Source: Zychaea mexicana (taxonomy: Eukaryota; Mucoromycota; Mucoromycetes; Mucorales; Lichtheimiaceae). From it: a stretch of DNA of 50,268 nucleotides. The notes below the pieces were generated by a model. The model worked only from the letters and a program-made list of their open reading frames with translations. It ran no database searches and had not been told where the DNA came from. Both the position numbers and the translations under genes were made by a program. Each line of letters starts with the position of its first letter. Position 1 is the first letter of the stretch. The stretch lies in assembly GCF_025766255.1 (NCBI RefSeq), contig NW_026516869.1:1-50268 (forward strand). The letters run 5' to 3'. Shown here in pieces: positions 21,499 through 31,612 of this stretch.

Positions 21499-21769
21499 CT
21501 CTTTGGCCATTTTTAAACAAGGCTTTGGTTCAAACCACAATAAATAGAAGGGAATTGATACAGGCACGACAAGTTATTTCCTTATATGTTCGGGGCACGA
21601 CAAGCTCTAATAATAAATATGATATGTTACACAGAGCAGCATAATAGCTGACACTCTTATATTAATTATAGCAGATGGGTGGTGTCATGCCCGTAAGAAG
21701 CACAGCACATATGTATTTTGTAAGAAGTCAATTCGATGACATATGTAGGAGGGATGCGTCGTGCCTATG
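21499..21769 (-). repeat. Right inverted arm of unit 1
   Basis: Reverse complement of 12060-12333. It has the GGCACGAC motif at 21563 and 21594 and its complement at 21684 (GTCATGCC) and 21758 (GTCGTGCC). It is the uninterrupted version of the site where element P sits in unit 2 (CATATGTAGGAGGGATGCG at 21739-21757). Confidence 0.75.
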
Positions 21770-22230
21770 AGAAGCATTGATTTCTTGTGCTTATATATAA
21801 GTCTTCTGTTCAAACTTGCTCATAGATCACAGCCAGATTTTAATAAATCGAAGAATTCTGCAATACAGTGTAAAATTACTTGATATAGGATATTCCATAC
21901 TATTTCTACATAGAATATGAGAAAGTTTCATGAATATTTGCCCAGCAAACGTTTATACTATACGTCAAGAAAAAGTATGTTATCAAGCTGACAGCTGCAT
22001 TCGGTATAAATTAAAACCATTGAGAGACGAAGGAAATCTATGTGGAGGAAAATTAGAGAAGATATATATTATGGTTTATTATTATAAAAGAGAAATACAA
22101 AGAGAAAAACCTTTCTATGTAGCGCTGTGAATGTGTGAAATATTAAGTATAGTAGAGGCGCTCCTGTACAAAAACGTGCTGAAGAATCAAATAAGGTAAG
22201 TTTTTACTAATACGTCTTTAAAATTTCCTC

Positions 22231-22504
22231 CTTATGGGCACGACACATCCCACCTACATATGTCATCGAATTGTCTTCTTACATAATATATACGCACTGT
22301 GCTTCTTACGGGCACGACACCACCCATCTGCTATAATTAACACAAGAGTGTCAGCTATTATGCTGCTCTGTGTAACATATCATATTTATTATTAGAGCTT
22401 GTCATGCCCCGAACATATAAGGAAATAAATTGTCGTGCCTATATCAATTCCCTTCTGTTTATTGTGGTTTGAACCAAAGCCTTGTTTGAAAAATGGCCAA
22501 AGAG
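22231..22504 (+). repeat. Left inverted arm of unit 2
   Basis: Same sequence as 12060-12333 with a few transitions; pairs with 31767-32020 in inverted orientation. Confidence 0.7.
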
Positions 22505-24328
22505 AAAAGGGAGAAGAAGCCGATGTTTAAATACTAAGACTGCAAAGAGGTTGTGCAGGCGTATAATCACTAAGGGGATGCTTCACAGTTCTAAGTGACA
22601 CACAGCGTTATTACAATATGCTGTAAGGAAAGAGCAATTGGGGCAACGGTAACGAAGGGTGATGACGCAACTCGAGATGGCGGAAATTGAAACCGCCGCA
22701 GCAAGTTACTATTTCGCCAATGGCAACTGGTAGTTGCTACGCGAAGCTCTTGTCAATATTCACCTTTTCTTCGAGATGCCAGAATCTTCGTCAAGTGACA
22801 AAGTCCCAAGTGACAAACCTCTACTGGCCAAAGGTAATAGAAAAAATAAAGTCGTGATTATGTATGCAGAAATTCTAATACATTTCTGTTTTTGAAAAGC
22901 TTTTTGAGAGTACTTTTCCCAAGAAACAGCAAAACTAAGTCTTGCAGGCTTCTATTTGCACGACAAAGACTTCTTCATTGCAAACACAGGTAGAAGCTCG
23001 CCTGTTGAAACATGGAAAAAGGACTTTCGTGATGCTGTTCGAAGAGAAAAAATCTTGGTAAAACTTATCTAGAGAACGCGTCCCTGATATGTATGTATTA
23101 TCTTATGGCTAACACATCACTCCTAAAAGAAAAATTCACAGAAGCAACCTGATTGGTCAGAGATCCTACAAGCACTACTTTGCAACGTGAGTAATAGCCA
23201 TATCAAACAATAGTTTATAGAAAGAAAAGTGTATCTGATCCATTAACAACATATGCATTACAGAAGGCCGATGATAACAATTGCGCCATAACAACAACCA
23301 AGCAAAAAGGGAAGGCGCCCGCACGCTCAACGTTATCAGCAGCCATCACAAAAACGACATCATCATCATCATTATGTCCATCATCGTCGTCATCTGCATC
23401 ATCAACAGCCTCAAAACGAACTCATGTCACCTCAGACAGTTCAAAAAGCGATTCATGCCTGCTTACTGAAGAAGCAAAGAAAGGATTCGAAGATGCATTT
23501 AAAAGCATGGAAAACAGTCACAAATGGGTACCTAAAGAAAATACTCAAGGTGAAAAAGTGTATGAACACTGTTTATAAGGCACTTGTAGACAAGTGTTTG
23601 GAATGATTACCATCATTCAAGGGTTATGACTACCGTCATAATGACCAGCTACCCACGTCATCAAAAATCAAAGATTTTATCTGACCACCCCTAATTATAT
23701 TAATCATTTTCTATCATTTAAGAATAAAACTTAATAACTAAATATATAAAATAAATTAAAAATAAAAAAATTAATAAAGTAGTGAACAGCCTGCTATATG
23801 GAAGATATCATGTATCAGCGTGGTCTCGATTTCGAATATGAACAGTAAGTCTGTATTTTTAGGGTTACAGAATTGTCTGAGTTTTATGCTAACTCTACTG
23901 TTACTTTTGTAGCGCCGTGCATTCGTTTATCTTAGATCCAGCTGACGATTGTTAGGATGAAATCTTTTCTTCAGATGAGATTACAGATTTATATCGCTCC
24001 AGTGATATCTCGCTTCCTACCCTCCCTGAATCAAGTCACAATATATTTGATGCATACCAAGAAGCAGTGGCTGGGATCATTGGTGATGACAATGACGACG
24101 ACGAAAACCACGAGAATGCTGTAGAAAAAAATGGAAAGATCATTGATGCTTTATGGGAAACTGTTGCATACATGGGACCTTACAATCCTCGTACAAGCTA
24201 CAATGAAGACTGGATACAACGCAGCATCCTTAACTACCTTCATTTATACTGACTTCACAAAATCAATGAAATCACAAGCAATGGTTCAGAAATGGACTAT
24301 GTGATTAGATTTCGGAGCAATTTGGATA
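22493..24328 (+). pseudogene. Host-type gene H, 5' part, unit 2 (broken, truncated by element D)
   Basis: Same exons as in unit 1 from ATG 22493, without the duplicated block. Differences from unit 1 are mostly transitions. For example unit 2 reads GCAACTCGAGATGG where units 1 and 3 read GCAACTTGAGATGG, and GCAACTGGTAGTTG where they read GCAACCGGTGGTTG. The acidic exon and VAYMGPYNPRTSYNEDW are present. The junction with element D at 24328/24329 is the same as in unit 1. Confidence 0.5.
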
Positions 24329-24452
24329 GGCGTCCTGCTATTAGTTGTCTAACTAATTATAATCTACTAGCTGTAATATAGATAATAAAATTGCTATAGT
24401 CAGTATAACCATCAGTAGCCGAATTAATTATTGATTTACAATAAAAATAATA

Positions 24453-24460
24453 AAAATTGA
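24453..24460 (+). promoter_or_regulatory. AAAATTGA box upstream of D2 transposase
   Basis: Same as 15052-15059; ATG at 24537 about 77 bp downstream. Confidence 0.5.
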
Positions 24461-24536
24461 ATTTTTTTATTTATATTGGTAGCCTCCCATGAGAAAAAAA
24501 AGAGCGATTGTTTAAAGCACATAACAACAAATAAAA

Positions 24537-26021
24537 ATGAACACAACACAACACACTGAACAACTCGATATTGAAATTAAGAATTTAATTAATAATAAAT
24601 GGACTTTTCTTAATAAATCTTGGCCTGAAATGCAACATAGATTTAATCATAAAACAGCTATTAAAGATATGAAGAATAATACAATAAATGATATAAAGGA
24701 TGTACTACTTAATAGATTTGGATTTATACCTGAATTTTATTTTCTTACTGTTTTATATGGAAATATTAAATATCCAGGGCTATACCGCGAGATTGAAAAA
24801 GGACTTGCATTATTATATCATATGGTATCAGGTGTATCAGGAAAGGATATGCATACTGTTATGCCATATGCAACATTTTATGATTTATATAAGCGGTTCT
24901 GGATTACTAACTATAATGAATTGAATAAAAAGGTAAAACAAGATCTAGATGGTATGTTCTCATCACCACATATTTGCATTCTATCAGCAATAATAAACAA
25001 TCTAGATGGTTTTAAGAATGTTACACTATTTATTGATGGACATGATAGTAAAATAAAGTATTATAAACCAAATGAGTCACATTCACAATTATATTCATAT
25101 AAATTAAAAGGGCCAGCTGTACGTACACAAGTTATACAGGATATGAATGAAATAATTACACATGTTTCAGTATCTAAAAAATGTGCTATCAGAAATGATG
25201 GTACTATGTTTATTAATATGAAACTATATAAAAAAATAAGTGAGGCAGATTGTTTAGGAATGGATGGTGGATATAACTTATTTATACAAAAGTTCAAAGA
25301 TAATGCGACAGATGCTAGATATAGTTTTTATGATCGTAATTTTTTACATCCTATAAGAAAAGAACCAGGACAAAAGTTAACAATCAATGAGACATACTTT
25401 AATAACAAGTTTGGATCATTTCGTTCAGCAATAGAAGCATAGTTTTCTATGTTAGGCTCTAAATTTGAACGATTTAATAATAATCGTGCAGCATTGCAAA
25501 TAACTGATATAAGATATTATAATATTCAGTTTCGTGTTGCTTATATTCTTACTAATATATGGCGATTTGTAAATAAGTATAATATAGAGGTACAACCACA
25601 TCATACATTATGGTATGGAAAAGATTTTGAATTCCCAAGTAAGAAAAACAAACTTGACTTGGTATTTTCAAATGAGCAAAAAGTAAATACTGAATATAAC
25701 GAAATGGTTGACATGCAGCAGAAATTTTTACAGCTTAACATTAATCATTCAATAGATATGGCTATAGATAGTGAGGACGAAACTGAAAATAATACATCTA
25801 AACGCAAGAGAAAAAATCAAAGAGAACAAAGAAATATAGAATATAGTAATTCATATGAAATTGAGAAGATTGTAGGACATGTGTATACTGATAATAAGTA
25901 CATATTTGAGGTTAAGTGGGTTGGATATAGTGTAAAGGATAATAGTTGGTTAACAGTTGATAAGTTTAATTCCCAGGAAATGCTACATGAATATATGGCC
26001 ACACATGGTATTCAGCTCTAA
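24537..26021 (+). pseudogene. DDE transposase with C-terminal chromodomain, element D copy 2
   Basis: It has one lesion only: TAG at 25440-25442 directly after Glu300, where copy 1 has CAG. Otherwise the 494-codon frame is open. Asp167, Asp243 and Glu300 form the DDE triad, and the chromodomain lies at about residues 439-489. This is the best preserved member of the four transposase types in the window. The tail of the gene overlaps the end of the minus-strand basic ORF by a few bases, as in copy 1, so the genes are packed tail to tail. Confidence 0.8.
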
Positions 26022-26426
26022 ATTAATTTCTTACTTATTTGCTTATTAAAAAATCTCATATTGAAACTGACCGTATCAACCTTTCGTTTACTTACCCAAT
26101 TATATTTATGTTTTATGCATTCATTAGTTATACTTGTACTTATATTAGTATCTGTTGATTTATTTTTGACATCAGTTTCTTTTGTTATATTTATATCATC
26201 TATTATAGCCTGTTTTATATCCTTATGCTTTTTAAAATATTCTTTTGGCTGTATTTCTTCTACTATTTGCTTGTTTCTCTGTTTATTTTTATTGTGTCTT
26301 TTTTTCTTTTTACGTTTTGGTATATTATTTGGTATGTTGCAGTCACTGCTTTTCTCTGATTCAGATGTACTTACATCTATGTATTTATGTTTCTCTATAT
26401 CTTCTGGTGGGTTTTCCCAATCAGTA
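26018..26426 (-). pseudogene. Basic low-complexity ORF of D2, C-terminal part (split by transposon)
   Basis: The 3' part of the ORF described at 16617-17222, with CAG rather than TAG after the EEI motif, so it is open here. It reads from DWENPPEDIEK through the basic tract PKRKKKKRHNKNK to the stop at 26018. It is disrupted at 26426 by the Tc1/mariner element; the N-terminal part lies at 29821-30017. Confidence 0.55.
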
Positions 26427-26623
26427 TGGTGCATACTGACTTAAACCGTGAGCTGTCGAAAATTGAGAATTTTTGAAACGCCGCGGCTAAATTTGCACCC
26501 GAAACACCCGATATGTTTCTTCATATATCATACTCTATGTTTGCACTGGTCAGGAAATTACATGATCGATAGCTATAATCATTTATTTATGGAAGTCAGA
26601 AATAACAGAGGTAAAAATAAAAA

Positions 26624-28756
26624 CTAATCACTTGCTCCAATTCTGCGGTGGGATTTGTAACTTCTAGAAGTAAATTTCTCTACGATCTTGGCAGCTTCAC
26701 GATCGTCTTTCATATCCTTGTATGCTTGGATATAACGCCAGCAACGGTTGTAGTATCGACGTATTGCCAAAGGAGGATCATCAGGAGGAGACGTGCGATC
26801 AAGATAGCCATCGAGATTATTTTTTAAGGAAGAATAAGAGTAATTACACTCTTTTCTTGCAATACGTTTCGACGCGCCCCAGTACCTTTCGATCCAGTTG
26901 GTTTCACAATGGTACTTCGGATACAATGCAAAGAGATGGCCTGCCTTGAGTACAGCTTCGTGCAACATCGTTTTTTGGGCAACGAAGTCAGGTTGAGCTT
27001 GAAGCATATGGAAGGGGCAGCAGTCATTGTACTCATTTGGAGGAGCTTTGCAATTGGTTATCCAATGTTGTTTCTTTGCCTCGAATTCACTCCAACGACC
27101 AAGACCACGCTCTTCCAGTATAGTCCTAAGTCCTTTTTGAATCCAGGTTCGGACCTCTTTTGGACCACGTTTTGTCTTGACTACTTCTTTTTGCAAAATA
27201 TAGAAGTTCTGTATCTTCTGTTCGCCGTTAAAATCGGTGTACTTGCCAGGTAAGATAACTCTTTCTTCGATCCCCTTTAGCACTTTGTCCTTCAAGGTAA
27301 ATTTGCTTGCTAATTTTGCACTTGCTCCGTAGGCATTGTGGTTGCTGGACTGGTCGAATACAAACAAAGCCTGGCAGTCAGGGTGGAGTCGCTCAAAGAG
27401 AGGAATGGCATCTTCTTTTAGCTGCTCCAGCATATCTTTTGAGGTCCAGTAGCCATCACGGTTCACACCTGCGAAAAAGAACTTCCGTGATTTCCAACCT
27501 TTGATCCTCATGGTTCCATGACATGGGCACTGAAACTCGCTAACCATGATTGATCCTCCTGGAGACTTCTTTCTGATTGGATTTTCACCTTCATGGAGCC
27601 AAAGATCAGTTTTGCCATCGTTTGAGTAGAAGGTTGATTCGTCATGGGTTACCATGACAATCTTCCTTTGTCCTTCCGGTAGCCGAGGTTCTTGGATGAC
27701 ATGCTCTTGCCCTTCAGGATACGTTTCCATGAATTGCTTATATTCAATCATCTGTGCTGCCCACGTTTGACGATATTTCACCACATCTTCGCGCTCGTGA
27801 CCGTCGACGTAAACGTCCTTTTTGTTCGTACGATACTTGTAGCCCCATTCATGAAGGTAATTGCTTAGGACAGAAGCTGATATTTGTCCTGGAAGTCCAA
27901 GGAGTGTCGGAATGACAATCTCGTTCAGAAACTTCAACAATTCTGGCAAGTCTCTATGCTGTGGTTTTGTTTCTTTCAGCCAATGCTGTGCTGCTTCAGC
28001 CACGTCTTCATCACTTAGAAGTGATAATCGCTTGACGTGTTTGCCTTGCTGATGTGGTGAAATGCGGCCAGTCTCGAGATACTGTTTGGCATAAAAACAT
28101 CGAATTACCATGGGTCGATAATACTTGGATGGACATATCCATGCAATCCTAGCTGCTATTTCGGATGCTGCTATTGCTCCTTTGCCTCCAACGCGTTCGC
28201 GGAAATACGCATGGACCGCAATGTATTTTCTCAGCTCAAAGTCATTCAAGCCCCTTTCCGCCTCTTTCTTAATGTTCATTCGGGGAACAACGAGAGGTTC
28301 CAGCCGTTCGCATGCTTCTTCCATAGTCATCATCGGCTTGTAGTCGAGCAGCGACTCTATCCATTCTTCATTGGCACTTGTCGTCTCTTGCGACGCTTCT
28401 GTGTCGGTTGTTTCAGCAGTGCTACGCATGAAATCGGTAATACGGTAAGACCCATTTGCCTTCTTTGCTGCTATTTGCTGCCGGTAGTACTTTGTCGTTC
28501 TTCCATTTCCCCAGTATGGGCCACGTGAGCACACTTCATTACTCGATCGTATACCAAAATCAGGTATAGAAGCAGTCGAATCAGGTTCATCGTCGATTGA
28601 TGCAAGTATCTCGAAATCGTCAAGTTCCTGATCTTCAACAATCGGGATTTGCACAGTGCGATCCTCAAGTAACGGTGAAATGGATCCAAAATGCTTGTAA
28701 GTGGTATTGTTCCGCTGTTCTTTGGCGCGTCTTTGTCGCTTGTTTGGAGGGGGCAT
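26624..28756 (-). CDS. Tc1/mariner-type DDE transposase (710 aa)
   Basis: It catalyses cut-and-paste transposition of the element at 26427-29818 into TA sites. It starts at ATG 28756 with a basic N-terminus (NKRQRRAK), a likely nuclear signal. Catalytic residues: Asp372 in VMVTHDESTFY, Asp468 in FVFDQSSNHN and Glu623 in NWIERYWGASK, the last within the typical 'N.IE..W...K' box of the DDE_3-type endonuclease. The region from about 170 to 310 has the helical character of a DNA-binding domain (AASEIAARIAW). No frameshift or stop interrupts it. It is longer than animal Tc1 transposases (about 340 aa), but long versions of this type are common in early-diverging fungi. Its codon use and composition are less AT-rich than those of the element D genes around it. 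Confidence 0.92.
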   Translation of the reverse strand: MPPPNKRQRRAKEQRNNTTYKHFGSISPLLEDRTVQIPIVEDQELDDFEILASIDDEPDSTASIPDFGIRSSNEVCSRGPYWGNGRTTKYYRQQIAAKKANGSYRITDFMRSTAETTDTEASQETTSANEEWIESLLDYKPMMTMEEACERLEPLVVPRMNIKKEAERGLNDFELRKYIAVHAYFRERVGGKGAIAASEIAARIAWICPSKYYRPMVIRCFYAKQYLETGRISPHQQGKHVKRLSLLSDEDVAEAAQHWLKETKPQHRDLPELLKFLNEIVIPTLLGLPGQISASVLSNYLHEWGYKYRTNKKDVYVDGHEREDVVKYRQTWAAQMIEYKQFMETYPEGQEHVIQEPRLPEGQRKIVMVTHDESTFYSNDGKTDLWLHEGENPIRKKSPGGSIMVSEFQCPCHGTMRIKGWKSRKFFFAGVNRDGYWTSKDMLEQLKEDAIPLFERLHPDCQALFVFDQSSNHNAYGASAKLASKFTLKDKVLKGIEERVILPGKYTDFNGEQKIQNFYILQKEVVKTKRGPKEVRTWIQKGLRTILEERGLGRWSEFEAKKQHWITNCKAPPNEYNDCCPFHMLQAQPDFVAQKTMLHEAVLKAGHLFALYPKYHCETNWIERYWGASKRIARKECNYSYSSLKNNLDGYLDRTSPPDDPPLAIRRYYNRCWRYIQAYKDMKDDREAAKIVEKFTSRSYKSHRRIGASD

Positions 28757-28857
28757 GGGTGTGATAAACGCGGGTTGTGATAGATAATAAGAGAAGGATA
28801 ATTATTAAAAGACAATATGAAATACAGTGAGAGTCAAATATGAGATAATTTCACTAA

Positions 28858-29097
28858 ATGAATTCACAACCCTTTATATACTGTTGGAGATGCTATCAAA
28901 ACTTCCGTTCGGATGAACTGATAAATGGATCGCGGACATGCCGGGTTTCGGATGTTTCAAAGATGAAGAAGGATGGGAAGGTTGAGTTTGTCGGCCATGA
29001 TAATGGACGTTGTCTTCCGATTGTAAAGAGTGATCTTTGCCTCGATCAGTGCGTTCCTTGTTTGGTGAAGTCTCACTTTTGTCTGTGCTGGAATTAG
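28858..29097 (+). CDS. Small Cys-containing protein in the Tc1/mariner element (79 aa)
   Basis: A 79-codon ORF transcribed away from the transposase, with 101 bp between the two start codons. It has Cys pairs: CWRC early, then FRSDELINGSRTCR, and later CLDQCVPC and CLC near the C-terminus. The first part resembles short C..C-F-TC zinc modules seen in many fungal repeat-associated proteins; this is a memory-based comparison. It may be a second element gene or chance coding in a promoter region. A conserved second copy elsewhere would settle it. Confidence 0.35.
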   Translation: MNSQPFIYCWRCYQNFRSDELINGSRTCRVSDVSKMKKDGKVEFVGHDNGRCLPIVKSDLCLDQCVPCLVKSHFCLCWN

Positions 29098-29818
29098 TAT
29101 CCGCTCTTTGACAGGTACACTTCGCTCAACTCAGATAATGTAGATTGAAACTAAGTACTGACAATGGTTGGTCCTGAGTTATGATTCTCGATTCTGATTC
29201 ATGTTTAAGAGATTATCGATATTATATCATATTGCAACGAAGTATTGACAATAGTTGGTCCTGAGTCATTCTCGATTGTGATCCATGTTTGAGAGATTAT
29301 CAATATGGTGCTAATTATGTAATATTTGATTCATCCATGTGTGTGGTGTTCTCTCTACTGCATTTTAATGGTTACGAAGAAGATGGAATGGGTTGAGTTA
29401 TTTGGATCAAACTCAAAGTAGTGTAGTTTCACCACAATGAGCGAGTATCAATGAGGGAAACACAACCCTTGTAAAAAGCAGTATGATGATGAGGATAACA
29501 TGTTTGTGTAACCATGACAAATACAATGTTACACAGGCTGTAATAGCCTACATCACCTCACTGATCTACCCCTCCCACCTTGTCGAATTCTTGGGTCTAC
29601 ATAGTAAATTTTCATATTCCGACAAAACTTTGATGGCTATCAGAGCTCTCTAAAACACCTTTTTTCATAAAGTAACGAGTAAGAAATGCTTATAATATGC
29701 TATTAAACACATCTTGCTGGTCAGAATCTCAAAAAATTCACTTTGGACAACTCTGATACACTTTCTTTTTTTGGGTCGGTATTTCAAATATATTAACGAT
29801 TCAAGTCAGTATGCACCA
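29098..29818. other. Non-coding right part of the Tc1/mariner element
   Basis: No ORF of note. There is a short internal duplication (the phrase GACAATGGTTGGTCCTGAGT near 29160 returns as GACAATAGTTGGTCCTGAGT near 29248). Confidence 0.45.
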
Positions 29819-29820
29819 TA

Positions 29821-30017
29821 GTATCATTTATAACATCATCACATTTTATATCATTAAACACATCTTCCCAATGCCTACAATCTGCTGATGGTGGTACCTT
29901 TACAGTTGACCATCCTCTGTTTGTTTGTTGAGGTGGTTCATATTGATCGTTATTTTGTATATTATTATTTTTATATTTTTCCTCTTGTGTTTTCATATAT
30001 TTATCTGAATCAGCCAA
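29821..30017 (-). pseudogene. Basic ORF of D2, N-terminal part (split by transposon)
   Basis: Continues from 26018-26426 on the other side of the transposon. It reads ADSDKYMKTQEEKY and the Gln/Pro stretch YEPPQQTNRGWSTVKVPP before the insertion point. The ATG is at YMKTQ. Confidence 0.55.
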
Positions 30018-30034
30018 TTCTTGTAAAATCTTCT

Positions 30035-31229
30035 ACTGTTTTATCCATAGGTTTATACTTTTTAACACCATCTTGGCCACTATTAATTGCATATCGGATA
30101 AACGTATGCTGGTCTTGTTATTCATTTCCATACTCATTTTTATATAAGTCCTCGTATATATCCATATTTTCGTAATACATGAACTTATCTTCATAATCTT
30201 TAACATTCATTGTATATGGATTCCATATGATATGACCTTTGCGATTCTTATCAACATAAATTATATATAAACGGTTAAGTGTTGGCTCTAACTCATATAC
30301 TGATTTATTTTTATAAAGCATATGGGGCATATAATTACTATTTAAAAGTATTGGCATATTCTTTTTTTTTATGATTGATTTAGTAAATTTGCCATTAAGT
30401 TTTAGTCGTGTTCCTTCTAACATTTGGTTTAAAAATGTTAGTTTGAAATCAGAACCAGTTTCCTCATTATACATAAAGTCATAATCATCATCTTATCTGA
30501 CCAATCATTGTCTTTACTCATTAGATATGCCCTGTGTCCACCTTGTTCTAACATATCAATGTTATATGTTTTTCCAACATTTGATGGACCAACATCCAGT
30601 ATTGGTATTTTGTTTTTACTGCTAAACATAGTTTCAATACCAAATATAGACCACATATACAAATCATTTCTAGGAGTATTTTCCATGTCAGCATCATGAA
30701 AATAGCTATTAAGATTAGACTTTACTGTATCATATTTCCATAGTAATTCTGGATATATTTCTGTTGCCTTTCTCATAGTAAGCTGCTTGTTAATTAATTG
30801 ATAGCTAAGTAATTATTGATGCATTTTTCTAGTTTTAATTTCGTAGTTTGGGCCCATATTATAAGCAATATAATTATTTCCTTTAATGCAGTAACTGATA
30901 GATTTTTGTGGATTACCACCTGGTTTAATATTTGGAGTGATACCATCAATAGTGAAAAACTTACGTGCAGTTTTAGTATCAAATCGTTCATCTAATTGTA
31001 TCCATATATGCACATGTTTTTCACCTGTTTCAGGTGCAATTTCATCACATGCAATTGCCTTTTCAATTTTATAACCAATACGGTCATGTTTAGTAAACCA
31101 TTCTAATATCTGTTCTTTTGTTAAATGGAAATTTTTACAAATATATGTGAACAAGCCCTTAGTGTTTTGAAAGCGGAATTCTTTCTCACCCTGTGAGGTA
31201 GCTGCACTAGAAGCGTTATCATTTAACAT
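30035..31229 (-). pseudogene. CRESS-type Rep, element D copy 2 (several lesions)
   Basis: Homologue of the D1 Rep from ATG 31229. Motifs present: LFTYICKNF, KHVHIWIQ (HUH), YCIKG (catalytic Tyr), GPSNVGKT (Walker A), motif C-like LLNSNYMP. Lesions: TAA at 30813-30815 (Gln in D1), compensating small deletions just before the Walker A (about 30594-30606), a 4-bp deletion near 30493 that shifts the frame, and TAA near 30118 where D1 has Tyr. The T-run that is shifted in D1 is in frame here. D2 also shows the natural 3' end missing in D1: the frame stops near 30015, just past the position of the C insertion. Confidence 0.78.
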
Positions 31230-31256
31230 TGCATCAGAAAATTGAGGATTTGAGGA

Positions 31257-31517
31257 TTAAAGGAATCTCATATATGCTCGAATTCTTCCAATGCTTTTAT
31301 TGCGTGCTTCATCCTTAGTTTTTTTATCTACTTTAGCCTGTTTAAGGTCTTTTTCGAGTTCTGACCTCAGTTGTGTGACAAGAGGGTCATAATCAATATG
31401 CTAATGGTTTTCAGCAAGGTGTTTTGCTCTTTCGATTAAGAGCGTCAATGTAATTCCTAAAATAGGAACAAATTCAGCTATAATGGCTAAGAACGCAAGA
31501 AGGTTGAGTTGGTTCAT
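31257..31517 (-). CDS. Small membrane-protein ORF in frame with Rep, element D copy 2
   Basis: Identical in arrangement to 20986-21246: hydrophobic segment, TAG at codon 39 (31401-31403), charged C-terminal part, TAA at 31257-31259, then in-frame nine codons to the Rep ATG. The presence of the same two stops in both copies means that they predate the duplication of element D. Confidence 0.45.
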
Positions 31518-31604
31518 GTCGATTGTTGAAAGAATAAAGATAAAAAATATAACAAATATATGTTGCTTTATATTCTGAGGTTTTATTTTTATATTAAAAA
31601 AAAT

Positions 31605-31612
31605 TCAATTTT
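31605..31612 (-). promoter_or_regulatory. AAAATTGA box upstream of the D2 membrane ORF and Rep
   Basis: Same as 21335-21342, with TTAATATAAAAATAAAACC on its downstream side. Confidence 0.5.

Larger units (their letters stand above)
11576..21770 (+). repeat. Repeat unit 1 (spacer Q + inverted arms + H gene part + element D)
   Basis: The spacer Q (11576-12059), the left arm, the 5' part of gene H and element D recur in the same order in unit 2 with few substitutions. Extra in unit 1 are a duplicated block at 13393-14393 and the insertion of element C. The right arm ends near 21769 and runs directly into the Q of unit 2. The 66-codon ORF in Q (11759) is present in every copy, but this is expected of a recent duplication and is not evidence of a gene. 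Confidence 0.75.
26427..29818. mobile_element. Tc1/mariner-superfamily transposon, apparently intact (3392 bp)
   Basis: The ends are inverted repeats that begin TGGTGCATACTGACTT and continue with 20 of 22 bases identical. TA flanks both sides (26425-26426 and 29819-29820), and copy 1 of element D has a single TA at this spot (CAATCAGTAGTATC, 17019-17032), which is a clear empty site. It carries a 710-codon transposase on the minus strand and a small Cys-containing ORF on the plus strand. Since the ORF is intact and the insertion lies within an already mobile element, it is a young insertion. Confidence 0.92.

Noticed and set aside
21525..21545. GGTTCAAACCAC as a tRNA T-arm
   Set aside because: No matching acceptor stem, D-arm or anticodon arm could be laid around it; it is part of the H promoter region present in every unit.
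26722..28528. Plus-strand ORFs across the Tc1/mariner transposase
   Set aside because: They are shadows of the intact 710-codon gene on the other strand.
15136..31246. TAA and TAG might encode glutamine in these elements
   Set aside because: Many stops fall at Gln positions, which at first suggests a recoded genetic code. But element C also has TAG at Trp and Leu positions, a start codon changed to ATA, Rep D2 has TAA at a Tyr, gene H has CGA/TGA differences, and non-coding positions between copies show the same transitions. General C-to-T mutation explains this better.
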